A stretch of 64,000 bases of DNA from an uncultured Eubacterium sp. (GTDB taxonomy: Bacteria; Bacillota; Clostridia; Lachnospirales; Lachnospiraceae): NCBI GenBank assembly GCA_910584345.1, contig CAJTZX010000010.1:1-64000 (forward strand). Reading direction: 5' to 3'. Positions 44,481 through 53,194 of this stretch are shown here, one piece after another (the first letter of the stretch is position 1; each line of letters opens with the position of its first letter). A program made the translations under genes and the position numbers. The notes under the pieces were generated by a model, which saw nothing but the letters and a program-made list of their open reading frames with translations, made no database searches and was not told where the DNA came from.

Positions 44481-44741
44481 ATGTAAAAAGCAAAGCTCCA
44501 TTTTAAACTGTTAGCATCAGCGCTTGGTATTTTTGCCTGCTGCGCAGCTCTCCTAACAGCCAAACAAAGTGTTTTTGCTGCAAATGGAACACCGGAAAGC
44601 GCCTATGCCAGTGAGATGCGAGGTATGACCGCTTTTGAAATCACAAAGGATATGAAAGCAGGTTGGAACCTTGGAAATTCACTGGAATCCGATTATAATG
44701 AAACTTACTGGGGCAACCCGACCATAACAAAAGAAGTCTAA
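44481..44741 (+). pseudogene. GH5 cellulase/endoglucanase N-terminal remnant, stop at codon 2
   Basis: AAAGGAGG precedes ATG 44481, but the second codon is TAA. The frame then runs on as a signal peptide (LLASALGIFACCAALLTA, VFAANG) and the start of a glycoside hydrolase family 5 domain: MTAFEITKDMKAGWNLGNSL and ETYWGNPTITKEV. It breaks off at about 44741 into phage-derived sequence. Both the codon-2 stop and the truncation make it dead. It would have been a secreted beta-glucanase. Confidence 0.75.
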
Positions 44742-44866
44742 ATTTGGGAATAAATGTTGTTTCTCTTTGGTACAGATGCCTTGCTGTAATGCTGTCCCTG
44801 CCTAACAGTGATTTTAACAATGCCGTATCAAATAGCATCCGTTTTGGCGGCTCACAGGCATAACAG
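44735..44866 (-). pseudogene. Phage/plasmid primase (D5-type) fragment
   Basis: Minus-strand frame gives EPPKRMLFDTALLKSLLGRD and SITARHLYQRETTFIPKFRL, matching the P4-type primase/helicase segment where normal proteins read GGDTITARHLY and FKPQFKL. About 44 codons remain, joined on one side to the GH5 remnant and on the other to an integrase remnant on the opposite strand. Confidence 0.7.
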
Positions 44867-44991
44867 AACCTACACCCTACGAATACGTAATAAAACGGCT
44901 GATCGGCCACCGCATCACGGACATAACAGAAAGAACCTATACAGAACGGGATATTGAGTGGTTTAGAGCCGAACTGGAAAAGATGACGTAA
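44866..44991 (+). pseudogene. Tyrosine recombinase (integrase) C-terminal fragment
   Basis: Last 41 codons of an integrase: YVIKRLIGHRITDITERTY carries the conserved GH and the catalytic Tyr (ERTY), followed by TERDIEWFRAELEKMT and TAA at 44989. A hairpin AAGCC/GGCTT plus T-run follows at 44991-45013. It marks a former mobile element next to the GH5 remnant. Confidence 0.75.
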
Positions 44992-45013
44992 GCCTTGTCG
45001 CTGCGGCTTTTTC

Positions 45014-45216
45014 CGTGTTTGCATATCCCAAAATTTTGTCACCTTCCCCTTGCAGCCTACGTGTAGCCTACCCGTTGCCTACGGAGCCAATTTTTCCACT
45101 TTTCACAGCATTCCACACCAAATGTCTGTTTCTTAATTCCTAGCATAAAAAATACCGCAACCCCTCAAGATTGCGGTATTTTCAAGCCTTTCAGCATATT
45201 CCTTTACAAATCCTGT
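45014..45216. other. Intergenic stretch behind the integrase remnant, with the terminator of the GGGtGRT operon
   Basis: No gene seen. AATACCGCAA (45151-45160) pairs with TTGCGGTATT (45171-45180). On the minus strand a T-run follows, so it terminates the GGGtGRT gene pair. Confidence 0.8.
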
Positions 45217-46227
45217 TTAGAACTTCCCAGCATTCGCTGCTTCCTCTACGGAAACTGCAACTGCAACAGTAGCGCCAACCATCGGGTTATTGCCCATTCC
45301 AATTAGCCCCATCATTTCAACATGAGCCGGTACAGAGGAAGAGCCGGCAAACTGTGCATCTGAATGCATACGTCCCATCGTGTCAGTCATACCATAGGAA
45401 GCCGGTCCTGCAGCCATATTATCCGGATGAAGCGTACGTCCTGTACCACCGCCGGATGCTACGGAGAAGTATTTCTTACCCTGTTCGGTACACTCTTTTT
45501 TGTATGTACCAGCTACCGGATGCTGGAAACGAGTTGGGTTTGTAGAATTACCTGTAATTGATACACCAACATTTTCATGATGCATGATAGCAACACCTTC
45601 TTGCACATCATCTGCACCATAGCACTTCACTGAAGCACGAAGCCCTTCAGAATATGGTTTTTCATATACTACGTTCAACTTTGCTTCTTTATAATCATAC
45701 TTTGTCTCAACAAATGTAAAGCCGTTAATACGGGAAATGATCTGTGCAGCATCTTTTCCAAGACCGTTTAAGATAACGCGCAATGGCTGTTTACGTACTT
45801 TATTCGCTTTTTCGGCAATGCCAATTGCTCCTTCTGCAGCGGCAAAGGATTCATGACCTGCTAAAAAGCAGAAACATTCTGTCTCTTCTTCCAGTAACAT
45901 CTTACCTAAGTTACCATGTCCAAGACCTACTTTTCTGTGATCCGCAACCGAACCTGGGATACAAAATGCCTGTAAGCCTTCCCCGATAGCAGCCGCAGCG
46001 TCTGCTGCTTTTCTGCAGCCTTTTTTAATTGCAATTGCAGCGCCTACTGTGTATGCCCAGCATGCATTTTCAAAACAAATCGGCTGGATCTTCTTTACCT
46101 GATCGTATACGTCAAGCCCAGCATCTTTCGTAATTTTCTCAGCTTCCTCGATAGAGCTGATACCGTAGTTGTTTAATACGGCGTTAATCTGGTCAATTCT
46201 TCTTTCATATGATTCAAATAATGCCAT
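45217..46227 (-). CDS. GGGtGRT protein
   Basis: 336 aa. Belongs to the family named after its GGGTGRT motif, here SVASGGGTGRTLHPDNMAAG, followed by PASYGMTDTMGRMHSDAQFAG and a hydrophobic Gly-rich end GMGNNPMVGATVAVAVSVEEA. The N-terminal half has CWAYTVGAAIAIKKG and FLAGHESFAAAEGAIGIA. Cytoplasmic. The family is conserved in strict anaerobes, but I can name no established activity. It follows the NifU-like partner by 20 bp; the two genes occur together, suggesting a shared metal or cofactor role. Confidence 0.9.
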   Translation of the reverse strand: MALFESYERRIDQINAVLNNYGISSIEEAEKITKDAGLDVYDQVKKIQPICFENACWAYTVGAAIAIKKGCRKAADAAAAIGEGLQAFCIPGSVADHRKVGLGHGNLGKMLLEEETECFCFLAGHESFAAAEGAIGIAEKANKVRKQPLRVILNGLGKDAAQIISRINGFTFVETKYDYKEAKLNVVYEKPYSEGLRASVKCYGADDVQEGVAIMHHENVGVSITGNSTNPTRFQHPVAGTYKKECTEQGKKYFSVASGGGTGRTLHPDNMAAGPASYGMTDTMGRMHSDAQFAGSSSVPAHVEMMGLIGMGNNPMVGATVAVAVSVEEAANAGKF

Positions 46228-46247
46228 GATTCTTCGTTCTCCCTTCC

Positions 46248-46940
46248 TTACTCTACTCTCGGATCAATAATCTTCGCAGCATCTGCTACACGTCCGTACT
46301 GTCCTTTCGCCTTTTCCCAGGCTGTGTTAGGATCATCACCTTTTTTAATAAAGTCAGTCATTTTGCCAAGAGAAACGAACTGATATCCGATTACTTCATC
46401 GTTTTCGTCCAAAGCAATGCCGGTTACATAACCTTCTGCCATCTCCAAATAGCGGACACCTTTTTCTTTTGTTGCAAACATAGTACCAACCTGGGAACGA
46501 AGCCCCTTCCCAAGATCTTCCAGTCCTGCACCAATTGCAAGGCCGTCATCAGAAAACGCGCTCTGCGTACGTCCATAAACGATCTGTAAGAACAACTCTC
46601 TCATTGCCGTATTAATCGCATCACATACAAGGTCTGTATTCAACGCTTCCAATATCGTTTTACCTTGTAAAATTTCTGCGGCCATCGCTGCAGAATGCGT
46701 CATACCAGAACATCCAAGCGTCTCGATGAGAGCCTCTTCGATAATGCCGTTCTTTACATTCAAAGTCAGCTTGCAGGCGCCCTGCTGTGGTGCACACCAG
46801 CCTACACCGTGTGTAAAACCGGAGATATCTTCAATTTTTTTAGAATGTACCCATTTTCCTTCTTCCGGGATTGGAGCCGGCTCGTGCTTTGCACCCTTAG
46901 CTACCGGACACATGTTTTGAACTTCGTGTGTGTAAATCAT
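46248..46940 (-). CDS. NifU-like iron-sulfur scaffold family protein, partner of GGGtGRT
   Basis: 230 aa from ATG 46940, which has AAGGAG upstream; an earlier in-frame start lacks one. Cys-containing motifs THGVGWCAPQQGACKL and LIETLGCSGMTHSAAMAAEIL resemble the NifU_N/IscU fold, where Cys residues hold a nascent cluster. An extra C-terminal region (about 140-230) ends AKGQYGRVADAAKIIDPRVE. First gene of the pair. The target of the presumed cluster is unknown. Confidence 0.85.
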   Translation of the reverse strand: MIYTHEVQNMCPVAKGAKHEPAPIPEEGKWVHSKKIEDISGFTHGVGWCAPQQGACKLTLNVKNGIIEEALIETLGCSGMTHSAAMAAEILQGKTILEALNTDLVCDAINTAMRELFLQIVYGRTQSAFSDDGLAIGAGLEDLGKGLRSQVGTMFATKEKGVRYLEMAEGYVTGIALDENDEVIGYQFVSLGKMTDFIKKGDDPNTAWEKAKGQYGRVADAAKIIDPRVE

Positions 46941-47111
46941 TTTAAGACTCCTTTCAATTAGATAAATGATGCCAGCAGGAAGCGCCAACGCTTCTGCTGA
47001 ATTGGTAACATGTTGGACGAATGTTGCTCAACATACTGCATATATTTTCGCATATTTTGTCAGATTCGTCTAGTCCTTTTCCACAAAATGTATTTAGAAA
47101 TATTATCACTT

Positions 47112-47126
47112 GTAACAGTTTAGATA
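47112..47126 (+). repeat. Dispersed repeat copy (GTAACAGTTTAGATA)
   Basis: Member of the GTAACAGTT family, located upstream of the GGGtGRT operon and about 46 bp from the second copy of the 25-bp repeat. Confidence 0.65.
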
Positions 47127-47171
47127 ATTTGCTCGATAAATCAGGGGCGAAGCCAAGCGGCACCTTTAGCT

Positions 47172-47196
47172 GCTGGCGTTTAGCCAGGGCGAACTA
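47172..47196 (+). repeat. Copy 2 of an exact 25-bp repeat
   Basis: Identical to 4626-4650. Its last bases overlap the stop codon of the Nudix-GNAT gene. Confidence 0.7.
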
Positions 47197-48189
47197 AATA
47201 GTTCGTCTCCACACAAACAGCTGCGCCGGATAGTTTTCATATACCGTCAGCTTGTCGGGAACAAACCCAAGGGAACCGTAAAATTTTCTTGCCGCCTGCC
47301 CCTTTTTATCACCTTCGCAAAACGTTTCAACAAAAATATCTGTTCCCGGTTCCAGTTTAGTAAGCATTAGCTGTATCATCCTGAATGCTATTTTTTGTCT
47401 GCGGTACTCTGGATGGACAGCCAGACATTGAATCTTATTTTGTTCCTTTGAAAAAAGCAATACTCCAACGAGCATACGGCCGTCTGCGGCATAAATAGCC
47501 GTACCTTGTTTCATATGCTGAATCACAGTATCACAGTAACTATTCCATGCAGCATGGGATTCCATACCTGGGAAATCATGTTTGATTATTTCTGCCAGAT
47601 TCAGCCAGGATTCCAAATGAGAAAATCCGGCAAATCCTGTACGAATCTTATGAATCCGCTCACCCTGCCGATCGTAGCTGTCCCGGATATCAAACAGTCT
47701 GTCAATAAACCAGTAAGGAATCATGATGCCTTGTGCCTGCATTTTTATGACATCTTCTTTATCTGCCCAACGCACCTGACGCACTTCTTCTTGTTGCAGA
47801 TGCAGTTTTCCAAGGTCAATATCCTGCTCGATAATATAAAAATCGTCAAACCCGCCGGAAAAATTCATTGTCAAAAACGGACGTTCCTTCGAAAAATCTA
47901 GGTAAATGCCAAGCTCTTCCAAAACTTCCCGCTGTGCTGCCTGCCTGCTGTTATCACCTGCTATCGCGGAACCGCCCACAGATATATCCCACATATTCGG
48001 CCATCCTTTTTTAAAAGGCTGGCGTTGTTGGATTAATAACTGGTTTTTACTGTTAAAGATGCATACATGGACAGCGAGATGATAACTGCCCGTTGGCAGC
48101 GGCTCCCTGCGTGGATGCAGTTTTCCGGTCTTTTCCCTGTCCATTGTATAGATATCCCATAATTCATCTGCGTTTTCATAAAGATTCAT
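47194..48189 (-). CDS. Nudix hydrolase fused to a GNAT acetyltransferase
   Basis: 331 aa from ATG 48189 with AAGGAG upstream; the GTG two codons earlier overlaps that site. Residues about 35-165 are an IDI/YfcD-like Nudix domain with the Nudix box from GGSAIAG to REVLEELGI. Residues about 235-331 are a GNAT domain with IQCLAVHPEYRRQKIAFRMI (acetyl-CoA loop) and AARKFYGSLGFVP. Both active-site motifs look complete. The fusion suggests linked hydrolysis and acetylation of related small molecules; substrates unknown. Confidence 0.88.
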   Translation of the reverse strand: MNLYENADELWDIYTMDREKTGKLHPRREPLPTGSYHLAVHVCIFNSKNQLLIQQRQPFKKGWPNMWDISVGGSAIAGDNSRQAAQREVLEELGIYLDFSKERPFLTMNFSGGFDDFYIIEQDIDLGKLHLQQEEVRQVRWADKEDVIKMQAQGIMIPYWFIDRLFDIRDSYDRQGERIHKIRTGFAGFSHLESWLNLAEIIKHDFPGMESHAAWNSYCDTVIQHMKQGTAIYAADGRMLVGVLLFSKEQNKIQCLAVHPEYRRQKIAFRMIQLMLTKLEPGTDIFVETFCEGDKKGQAARKFYGSLGFVPDKLTVYENYPAQLFVWRRTI

Positions 48190-48216
48190 TGGCACTCCTT
48201 TTTGTTACTCCTTACT

Positions 48217-48227
48217 AAAACTGTTAC
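48217..48227 (-). repeat. Dispersed repeat half-copy
   Basis: Contains AACTGTTAC, in the 34-bp gap between the left-handed beta-helix gene and the Nudix-GNAT gene. Confidence 0.45.
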
Positions 48228-48889
48228 TGTTTTTCAACTATTTCATTTTTGTTTTTATAAATGGAATTTGAAGGTATGACGCCACGCACCATTGACAAAG
48301 GGTAAATATTCGTATGCCTTCCTACCACAGTACCAGGGTTTAATACACTATTGCAGCCAACTTCTACATAATCGCCAATCATTGCACCAAATTTTTTCAG
48401 TCCGGTTTCTATAACCTCACTCCCATTTTTCACCGTAACGAGCGTCTTATCTGATTTCACATTAGATGTAATAGAACCAGCGCCCATATGCGATTTATAG
48501 CCAAGAATCGAATCTCCGACATAATTATAATGCGGCACCTGAACACTGTTAAAAACAACTACATTTTTCAGCTCCGTAGAATTTCCAACTACCGCTCCTT
48601 TTCCCACAATTGCGCTGCCGCGAATAAATGCACAATGTCTGATTTCTGCTTCTTCATCAATAATAAGCGGCCCGTTCAGACAAGCCGTTGGAGCAACTTT
48701 TGCCGATTTTGCAATCCAGATGTTTTCACCGCGATTTTCATACCGGCTGCTGTCAAAACTATTTCCAAGATTTATAATAAAATCCGAAATCTTTCCTAAC
48801 ACTTCCCATGGATAATCTGCACCGGCAAATAGTTGTGCGGCAATTGTTTCATTTAAATCATACATATTTTTTACTAAACACTGTTCCAT
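48224..48889 (-). CDS. Left-handed beta-helix protein, GlmU C-terminal-like
   Basis: 221 aa. After a helical start (NMYDLNETIAAQLFAGADYP), hexapeptide repeats run from about residue 57 (IWIAKSAKVAPTACLNGPLI) to about 205 (VGCNSVLNPGTVVGRHTNIY). The pattern resembles LbH_G1P_AT_C domains of sugar-phosphate nucleotidyltransferases or acetyltransferases, without the catalytic N-terminal domain of GlmU. The SILGYKSHMGAGSITSN segment carries the expected acceptor-site residues. Likely an acyltransferase on a nucleotide sugar; exact substrate unknown. Confidence 0.8.
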   Translation of the reverse strand: MEQCLVKNMYDLNETIAAQLFAGADYPWEVLGKISDFIINLGNSFDSSRYENRGENIWIAKSAKVAPTACLNGPLIIDEEAEIRHCAFIRGSAIVGKGAVVGNSTELKNVVVFNSVQVPHYNYVGDSILGYKSHMGAGSITSNVKSDKTLVTVKNGSEVIETGLKKFGAMIGDYVEVGCNSVLNPGTVVGRHTNIYPLSMVRGVIPSNSIYKNKNEIVEKQ

Positions 48890-48963
48890 TTTTAATTCCT
48901 TTCTTATTTTAATTTCTTTTTTAATTCTTTTCTTCTTTTAATTCCTTTCTTATTTTCATAATG
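48890..48963 (-). repeat. Duplicated purine-rich leader with repeated ribosome-binding site
   Basis: On the minus strand AATAAGAAAGGAATTAAAA occurs twice, 44 bp apart. Each contains an AAAGGA ribosome site; the proximal copy serves the beta-helix gene. The distal copy follows a mini-frame ATG AAA ATA. Confidence 0.55.
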
Positions 48964-49123
48964 TATATTTACTTTCTTTTCCTGTTATCTTGTTTTTTAT
49001 TTTTTTGCATCTGGTTCATTTTTACTCATTTTATGTTCTATACCGATTCTATGCCAACGCTTTCTCATTGAATGCTTATCATATATAGACCATGTATAGA
49101 AAGGCAATCACAAAATACATATT

Positions 49124-51190
49124 TCATGACTGATTTTTAGCACCTGTATCTTTCTTTTTATAATATGACCCAGCCTGGTCAAAAAAACTGCGAAGCATAT
49201 TTTGGTTATTTAAATTTAGTACACCGTTTGTACGGCTTTGAATAAAATGCTCCAATTTTACCATATATTCCTCTGTCGTAATAGACCCCTGTGCCACATA
49301 AGTAAGCCCCTTTTCCCAGCTTGCAGTAAGCTCTGGGTTTAGCAGCGACTTGATCGAGGCATTTACGACGTCAAAGATCATCTCTCCAAGCAGCGTAGGC
49401 GTGATAACCTGTGTTTTTTTATTTAAAGACAGATATTTATTTCTGACCAGTTTTGCCAGAATCTCCGCCCTGGTAGCGCTTGTTCCAATCCCGCTTCCTT
49501 TGATCGACGCCCGCAGCTCTTCATCTTCAATCAGCTGGCCGGCATTTTCCATCGCAAGTATCATAGAGCCGGAATTATACCGCTTTGGAGGTGAAGTCTC
49601 GCCTTCTCGAATCCAAAATTGATCTGCATAAAAAGTCATGCCTTTTTTCAATGATGCGACTGCTTCCAACAGTCCGGCATCTAATTCTTTCTCGTGGTCA
49701 TCCGCTGTCTCATTTCCGCTTCCGGTATCCTTTGTCTCTGTATGTTTGCTGCCTGCTTCTTTCTTTTTAAAAAACGAATACTCCATAACTGGCAGGTATC
49801 CTTGATCTTTCAGTACTTTAAAGCCAGCAAAAAATTTTTCTTCTTTTATTTGAAACACAATGTTATATTTCCAATAAACAGCAGGCGGATAGAAAATAGC
49901 AAGAAAACGACGTACAATTGTCTCATACACTTTTGCAGCTGTAGCATGCAGCGTCTTAAGAGCTCCCAATCCCTGTCCGGTAGGAATGATTGCATAATGA
50001 TCGGTAATCTGTTTATCATTTGTATAACGTGTCTTTCCTATTTTTTCATAGCTCTTATTTTGCAGGATCGTTTCCGCAAACGTTTGGACTCCGGGAATTT
50101 TACATAGGCCGCTAATGTTTTTTCGTATTTCCTTTGCTGCTGCACTGGAAAGCACACGGGCATCCGTACGCGGATAAGTAACCAACTTCTTTTCATACAA
50201 TTCCTGAACAATTCCTAATGTCTGATCTGGACTGATTTTGAAAAATTTGGAACAGGTATTTTGCAGCTCCGCAAGATTAAACAACAGCGGCGCATTTTTC
50301 GTTTCTTTTTTCTTTTCGATTGAATATACGGTCGCTGGAACAGGCGGATGCTCTGACAAGTGTGTGATCAGCCGTTTTGCATCTTCTTTTTCCTTAAAAC
50401 CATTTTCCTTATATAGCTTTGGCGACTGATAGTAAGCGGAACCTTCCACTGCTTTCCACTCACATTCTATCTTATGATCTGTGACAGCTATCCCCGACAA
50501 TACCCGGTAAAACGGTGTTTTTACAAACGATCGGATTTCGCGCTCTCTGCGCACCACCATGCCAAGCACACAGGTCATTACGCGCCCTACAGATATCACA
50601 ACATATTTTTCATGCAGATAGGCCGCAACGGCATCTCCATATTTTAAAGATAACAGCCTGGAAAAATTAATCCCCATCAGATAGTCTTCTTTTGCGCGCA
50701 AATACGCACTCGAAGCTAAATTATCATATTCTGACAAGTCTTTTGCTTCCCGAATGCCACGCAAAATTTCCTCTTCGGTCTGAGAATCTATCCAAACTCT
50801 CTTTCTCTGTTTGCCTGTTACGCCGGCAAGCTGTTCCACAAGCCGGTATATGTATTCTCCTTCCCGTCCGGAGTCTGTGCATACATAAATAAGTTTGATA
50901 TCTTTGCGATTGAGTAAAGACGCAACGATTCGATACTGCTTCGCTGCGCTTGGAATCACCTCATACTTAAACTCCTGCGGAAGAAACGGAAGCGTGGAAA
51001 GGCTCCATTTTTTATATTTCGGATCATATACCTCTGGATAACTCATAGTAACGAGATGCCCCACACACCATGTTACAACGGCATCCGCACCTTCCTGATA
51101 CCCGTCATATCTTTTCATATCCATTTTTAAAGCCTTTGCAAATTCCTGGGCTACCGAAGGCTTTTCTGCTATGTATAACGCTTTTGGCAT
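49124..51190 (-). CDS. topB: DNA topoisomerase III (type IA)
   Basis: 688 aa from ATG 51190 (AGGAG upstream), beginning MPKALYIAEKPSVAQEFAKA. TOPRIM domain with VCTDSGREGEYIYRLVEQ. The catalytic Tyr is in LVTYPRTDARVLS. The toroidal arms contain GIGTSATRAEILAKLVRNKY. It resolves single-stranded crossings during replication and recombination. The C-terminus ends soon after the core and lacks zinc-finger repeats, as is normal for TopB of Firmicutes. Internal acidic/His-rich insert at about residues 480-515 (KHTETKDTGSGNETADDHEK). Confidence 0.95.
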   Translation of the reverse strand: MPKALYIAEKPSVAQEFAKALKMDMKRYDGYQEGADAVVTWCVGHLVTMSYPEVYDPKYKKWSLSTLPFLPQEFKYEVIPSAAKQYRIVASLLNRKDIKLIYVCTDSGREGEYIYRLVEQLAGVTGKQRKRVWIDSQTEEEILRGIREAKDLSEYDNLASSAYLRAKEDYLMGINFSRLLSLKYGDAVAAYLHEKYVVISVGRVMTCVLGMVVRREREIRSFVKTPFYRVLSGIAVTDHKIECEWKAVEGSAYYQSPKLYKENGFKEKEDAKRLITHLSEHPPVPATVYSIEKKKETKNAPLLFNLAELQNTCSKFFKISPDQTLGIVQELYEKKLVTYPRTDARVLSSAAAKEIRKNISGLCKIPGVQTFAETILQNKSYEKIGKTRYTNDKQITDHYAIIPTGQGLGALKTLHATAAKVYETIVRRFLAIFYPPAVYWKYNIVFQIKEEKFFAGFKVLKDQGYLPVMEYSFFKKKEAGSKHTETKDTGSGNETADDHEKELDAGLLEAVASLKKGMTFYADQFWIREGETSPPKRYNSGSMILAMENAGQLIEDEELRASIKGSGIGTSATRAEILAKLVRNKYLSLNKKTQVITPTLLGEMIFDVVNASIKSLLNPELTASWEKGLTYVAQGSITTEEYMVKLEHFIQSRTNGVLNLNNQNMLRSFFDQAGSYYKKKDTGAKNQS

Positions 51191-51234
51191 AATTACTCCT
51201 AATTCAAACTGCTTTTGGCTGCTAACAAACATAA

Positions 51235-51280
51235 ACAATGAGATTACCGAAAACAGTCTGCTTTCCTGCAATCTCATTGT
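51235..51280 (-). terminator. Hairpin between the ATPase gene and topB
   Basis: ACAATGAGATT (51235-51245) pairs perfectly with AATCTCATTGT (51270-51280). On the minus strand it is followed by TTATGTTTG. It may end the upstream gene or act in the topB leader. Confidence 0.5.
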
Positions 51281-51351
51281 TTGTATTATTACAGCTTTTC
51301 GTTACGATTCTCATTCTCGATACCGGCTATAACTTTATCACTATTTTTATA

Positions 51352-52713
51352 TTATAACTGTGTCATATCTACAAGAACAAGCCTTGTATCTTCCTTTGCT
51401 TTCGCAAGCAGCTCTTCGTCAAAGCTCTTTGCGGAAAACAGATAGTAATGGTCTGATTTTAATTTTGCCTTTTTCATCGTATCAAACAGCTTTTCACACA
51501 TTTTATACGTAAGCTGCGGCCTAGACCAGTTACATAGCCCAATCAGATTATTTCTAGCGCTGTCTTGCGCAATAATATCAATATTTCCGGTCTTGCCAAC
51601 CCATGTTCCAGCTTTGTGTATACGGATTGGAAGCTTTTCCACCATATTTAGAAGCTCCAGATATTCCATACAGACCTGTACAAAATATCGGTTCATATAA
51701 TCATCCAGCTCCTTTTCAATATACGTATCATAAAACTTCTCCGGTGTCATCATATACAAATCAGACAGATGCGGATAAACAAAGCGGAACCAGAAATTCA
51801 CATAATTGCTGCGAATCTGGTAAATACCTTTCTGCGCGTTCTCCCAGCCGCCGGTCTCAAACGAACTTACTTTTTCTACAACTTCAAAAGCTGCCAGATT
51901 TTTCATGTACACACTGATTTTTGCTCTAGAAAACCCTGTCTGGTTAAACAGGTCATTCAGCTTGCGATATCCTGCTGCAATCGCTGCCAGAATCGTATCA
52001 TAAATAGCAAGTTCCCGCAGCTCGCTGCCGATAAATCGCTCTGCTTCTTCAAACAAAAATCCATTGGGAGATAAAATATGTTTACAAATATTACTGCGAA
52101 TATCCTTCTTAGAATTCCAGCGATTCATATAAGAAGACACACCGCCCAAAATCCCATATGCTTTTACACAATCGCTTACCGAATATTCTGGATATGAACG
52201 AACCATATCGATAAATTTCAAGTCATCCAGCTTTATCATGCTGTCAACCTTTTTCGTCCCGTCTCCAAGAAGCCCCTCCAATTCCTGCTCCACCCACGCA
52301 ACTGAAGAACTCGCCAATACGATCATAACCGGCCCTGGATACAGTTTTTTGGCCTTAAGCTTTAACACTGCCTTAAAAAATTCTTCATCACGCTTTGCAA
52401 TATTTTGAAATTCATCAATAATAACGACGAGTTTACTGGCATCCCCGCTTCGGATACGATTAAAAAATTCAGAATATTGATATTTGGCAAGACTCAGATC
52501 ATATTGTTTTTCAATCTCATGCCCAAATTGCATACACTGTTCCTGCGCAGATGCTTTGCGTGCACGATAATAAAAAAACTTTTTCCCTTTACAGAAAATC
52601 CGAATCAGAGCCTCTTTATCGCAGCCTTCCCTGCCATATAACACAACGAACTGATTACCGTTTTTTTCATACTGTTGTTCCAGCTTTTTTAATTCCGTAT
52701 GTCGTATTACCAT
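51352..52713 (-). CDS. AAA-type ATPase with DUF234 C-terminus, degenerate Walker A
   Basis: 453 aa. Follows the archaeal-type ATPase layout: N-terminal P-loop domain, winged helix (NDLFNQTGFSRAKISVYMKN) and a C-terminal DUF234 nuclease-like domain (TGNIDIIAQD). Walker B LVVIIDEFQNI is intact and VLASSS may act as sensor 1. The P-loop, however, reads LYGREGCDKEALI and lacks GK[ST], where relatives have GRRRVGKT. Either nucleotide binding is altered or it is a non-hydrolysing member. Role unknown; relatives are often linked to mobile DNA or toxin-like systems. Confidence 0.8.
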   Translation of the reverse strand: MVIRHTELKKLEQQYEKNGNQFVVLYGREGCDKEALIRIFCKGKKFFYYRARKASAQEQCMQFGHEIEKQYDLSLAKYQYSEFFNRIRSGDASKLVVIIDEFQNIAKRDEEFFKAVLKLKAKKLYPGPVMIVLASSSVAWVEQELEGLLGDGTKKVDSMIKLDDLKFIDMVRSYPEYSVSDCVKAYGILGGVSSYMNRWNSKKDIRSNICKHILSPNGFLFEEAERFIGSELRELAIYDTILAAIAAGYRKLNDLFNQTGFSRAKISVYMKNLAAFEVVEKVSSFETGGWENAQKGIYQIRSNYVNFWFRFVYPHLSDLYMMTPEKFYDTYIEKELDDYMNRYFVQVCMEYLELLNMVEKLPIRIHKAGTWVGKTGNIDIIAQDSARNNLIGLCNWSRPQLTYKMCEKLFDTMKKAKLKSDHYYLFSAKSFDEELLAKAKEDTRLVLVDMTQL

Positions 52714-52981
52714 TGCCTTCTCCTATTGCGTATATACTGTGCTTTTATCTTGTTCCGAAATATATAAGAAACTGTATCAAAATCATATCACATTTTAACT
52801 TTCTTTTCAAGAGTCTGGAAGAAAATGCATGAAATTATATATCCATTCGTGAAACCATTCAGATAGCCCATTGAACTATTGTTACATATTAGTTACAATG
52901 TAATAATTGCATGACTCTTATGATCTTTTATAAATTTCACTGCATGACTGTAACCGATTACCATTCCGCTTTTTTTATCTG
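52714..52981. other. Intergenic region with a repeat variant
   Basis: Contains ATTCAGATAGCCCATTGAAC followed by TATTGTTAC (52857-52885), a diverged member of the dispersed repeat family. Otherwise no gene seen. Confidence 0.5.
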
Positions 52982-53176
52982 TTATTTTTCCAGCAGATCC
53001 GGAAATACACATAGCTGAAAAGTACTGCCAAATACAATTCTCGTCATCCAATTACTAAAATCCGGCAGCAAATATCCCTGCCGCTGCATAATCTTTCTGA
53101 CTCTGTTTGTTTTATAATCACTTACATACACATATGTTCCCCCAAATCTCTGGTTTTTACGTAACCATTCAGCCAT
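52982..53176 (-). CDS. Possible small protein downstream of asd (64 aa)
   Basis: ATG 53176 lies 18 bp after the asd stop with a weak AAAAGG site. The sequence is basic and aromatic (MAEWLRKNQRFGGTYVYVSD, then MQRQGYLLPDFSNWMTRIVF). No family recognised; it could be a spurious frame. Confidence 0.4.
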   Translation of the reverse strand: MAEWLRKNQRFGGTYVYVSDYKTNRVRKIMQRQGYLLPDFSNWMTRIVFGSTFQLCVFPDLLEK

Positions 53177-53194
53177 GGAAACGACGCCTTTTTA

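Noticed and set aside
44641..45042. 133-codon minus-strand gene
   Set aside because: Only the part at 44735-44866 has recognisable (primase) sequence; the rest is antisense of the GH5 and integrase remnants.
44742..45130. Complete prophage or integrative element
   Set aside because: Only truncated primase and integrase tails are present, with no structural, conjugation or excision genes.
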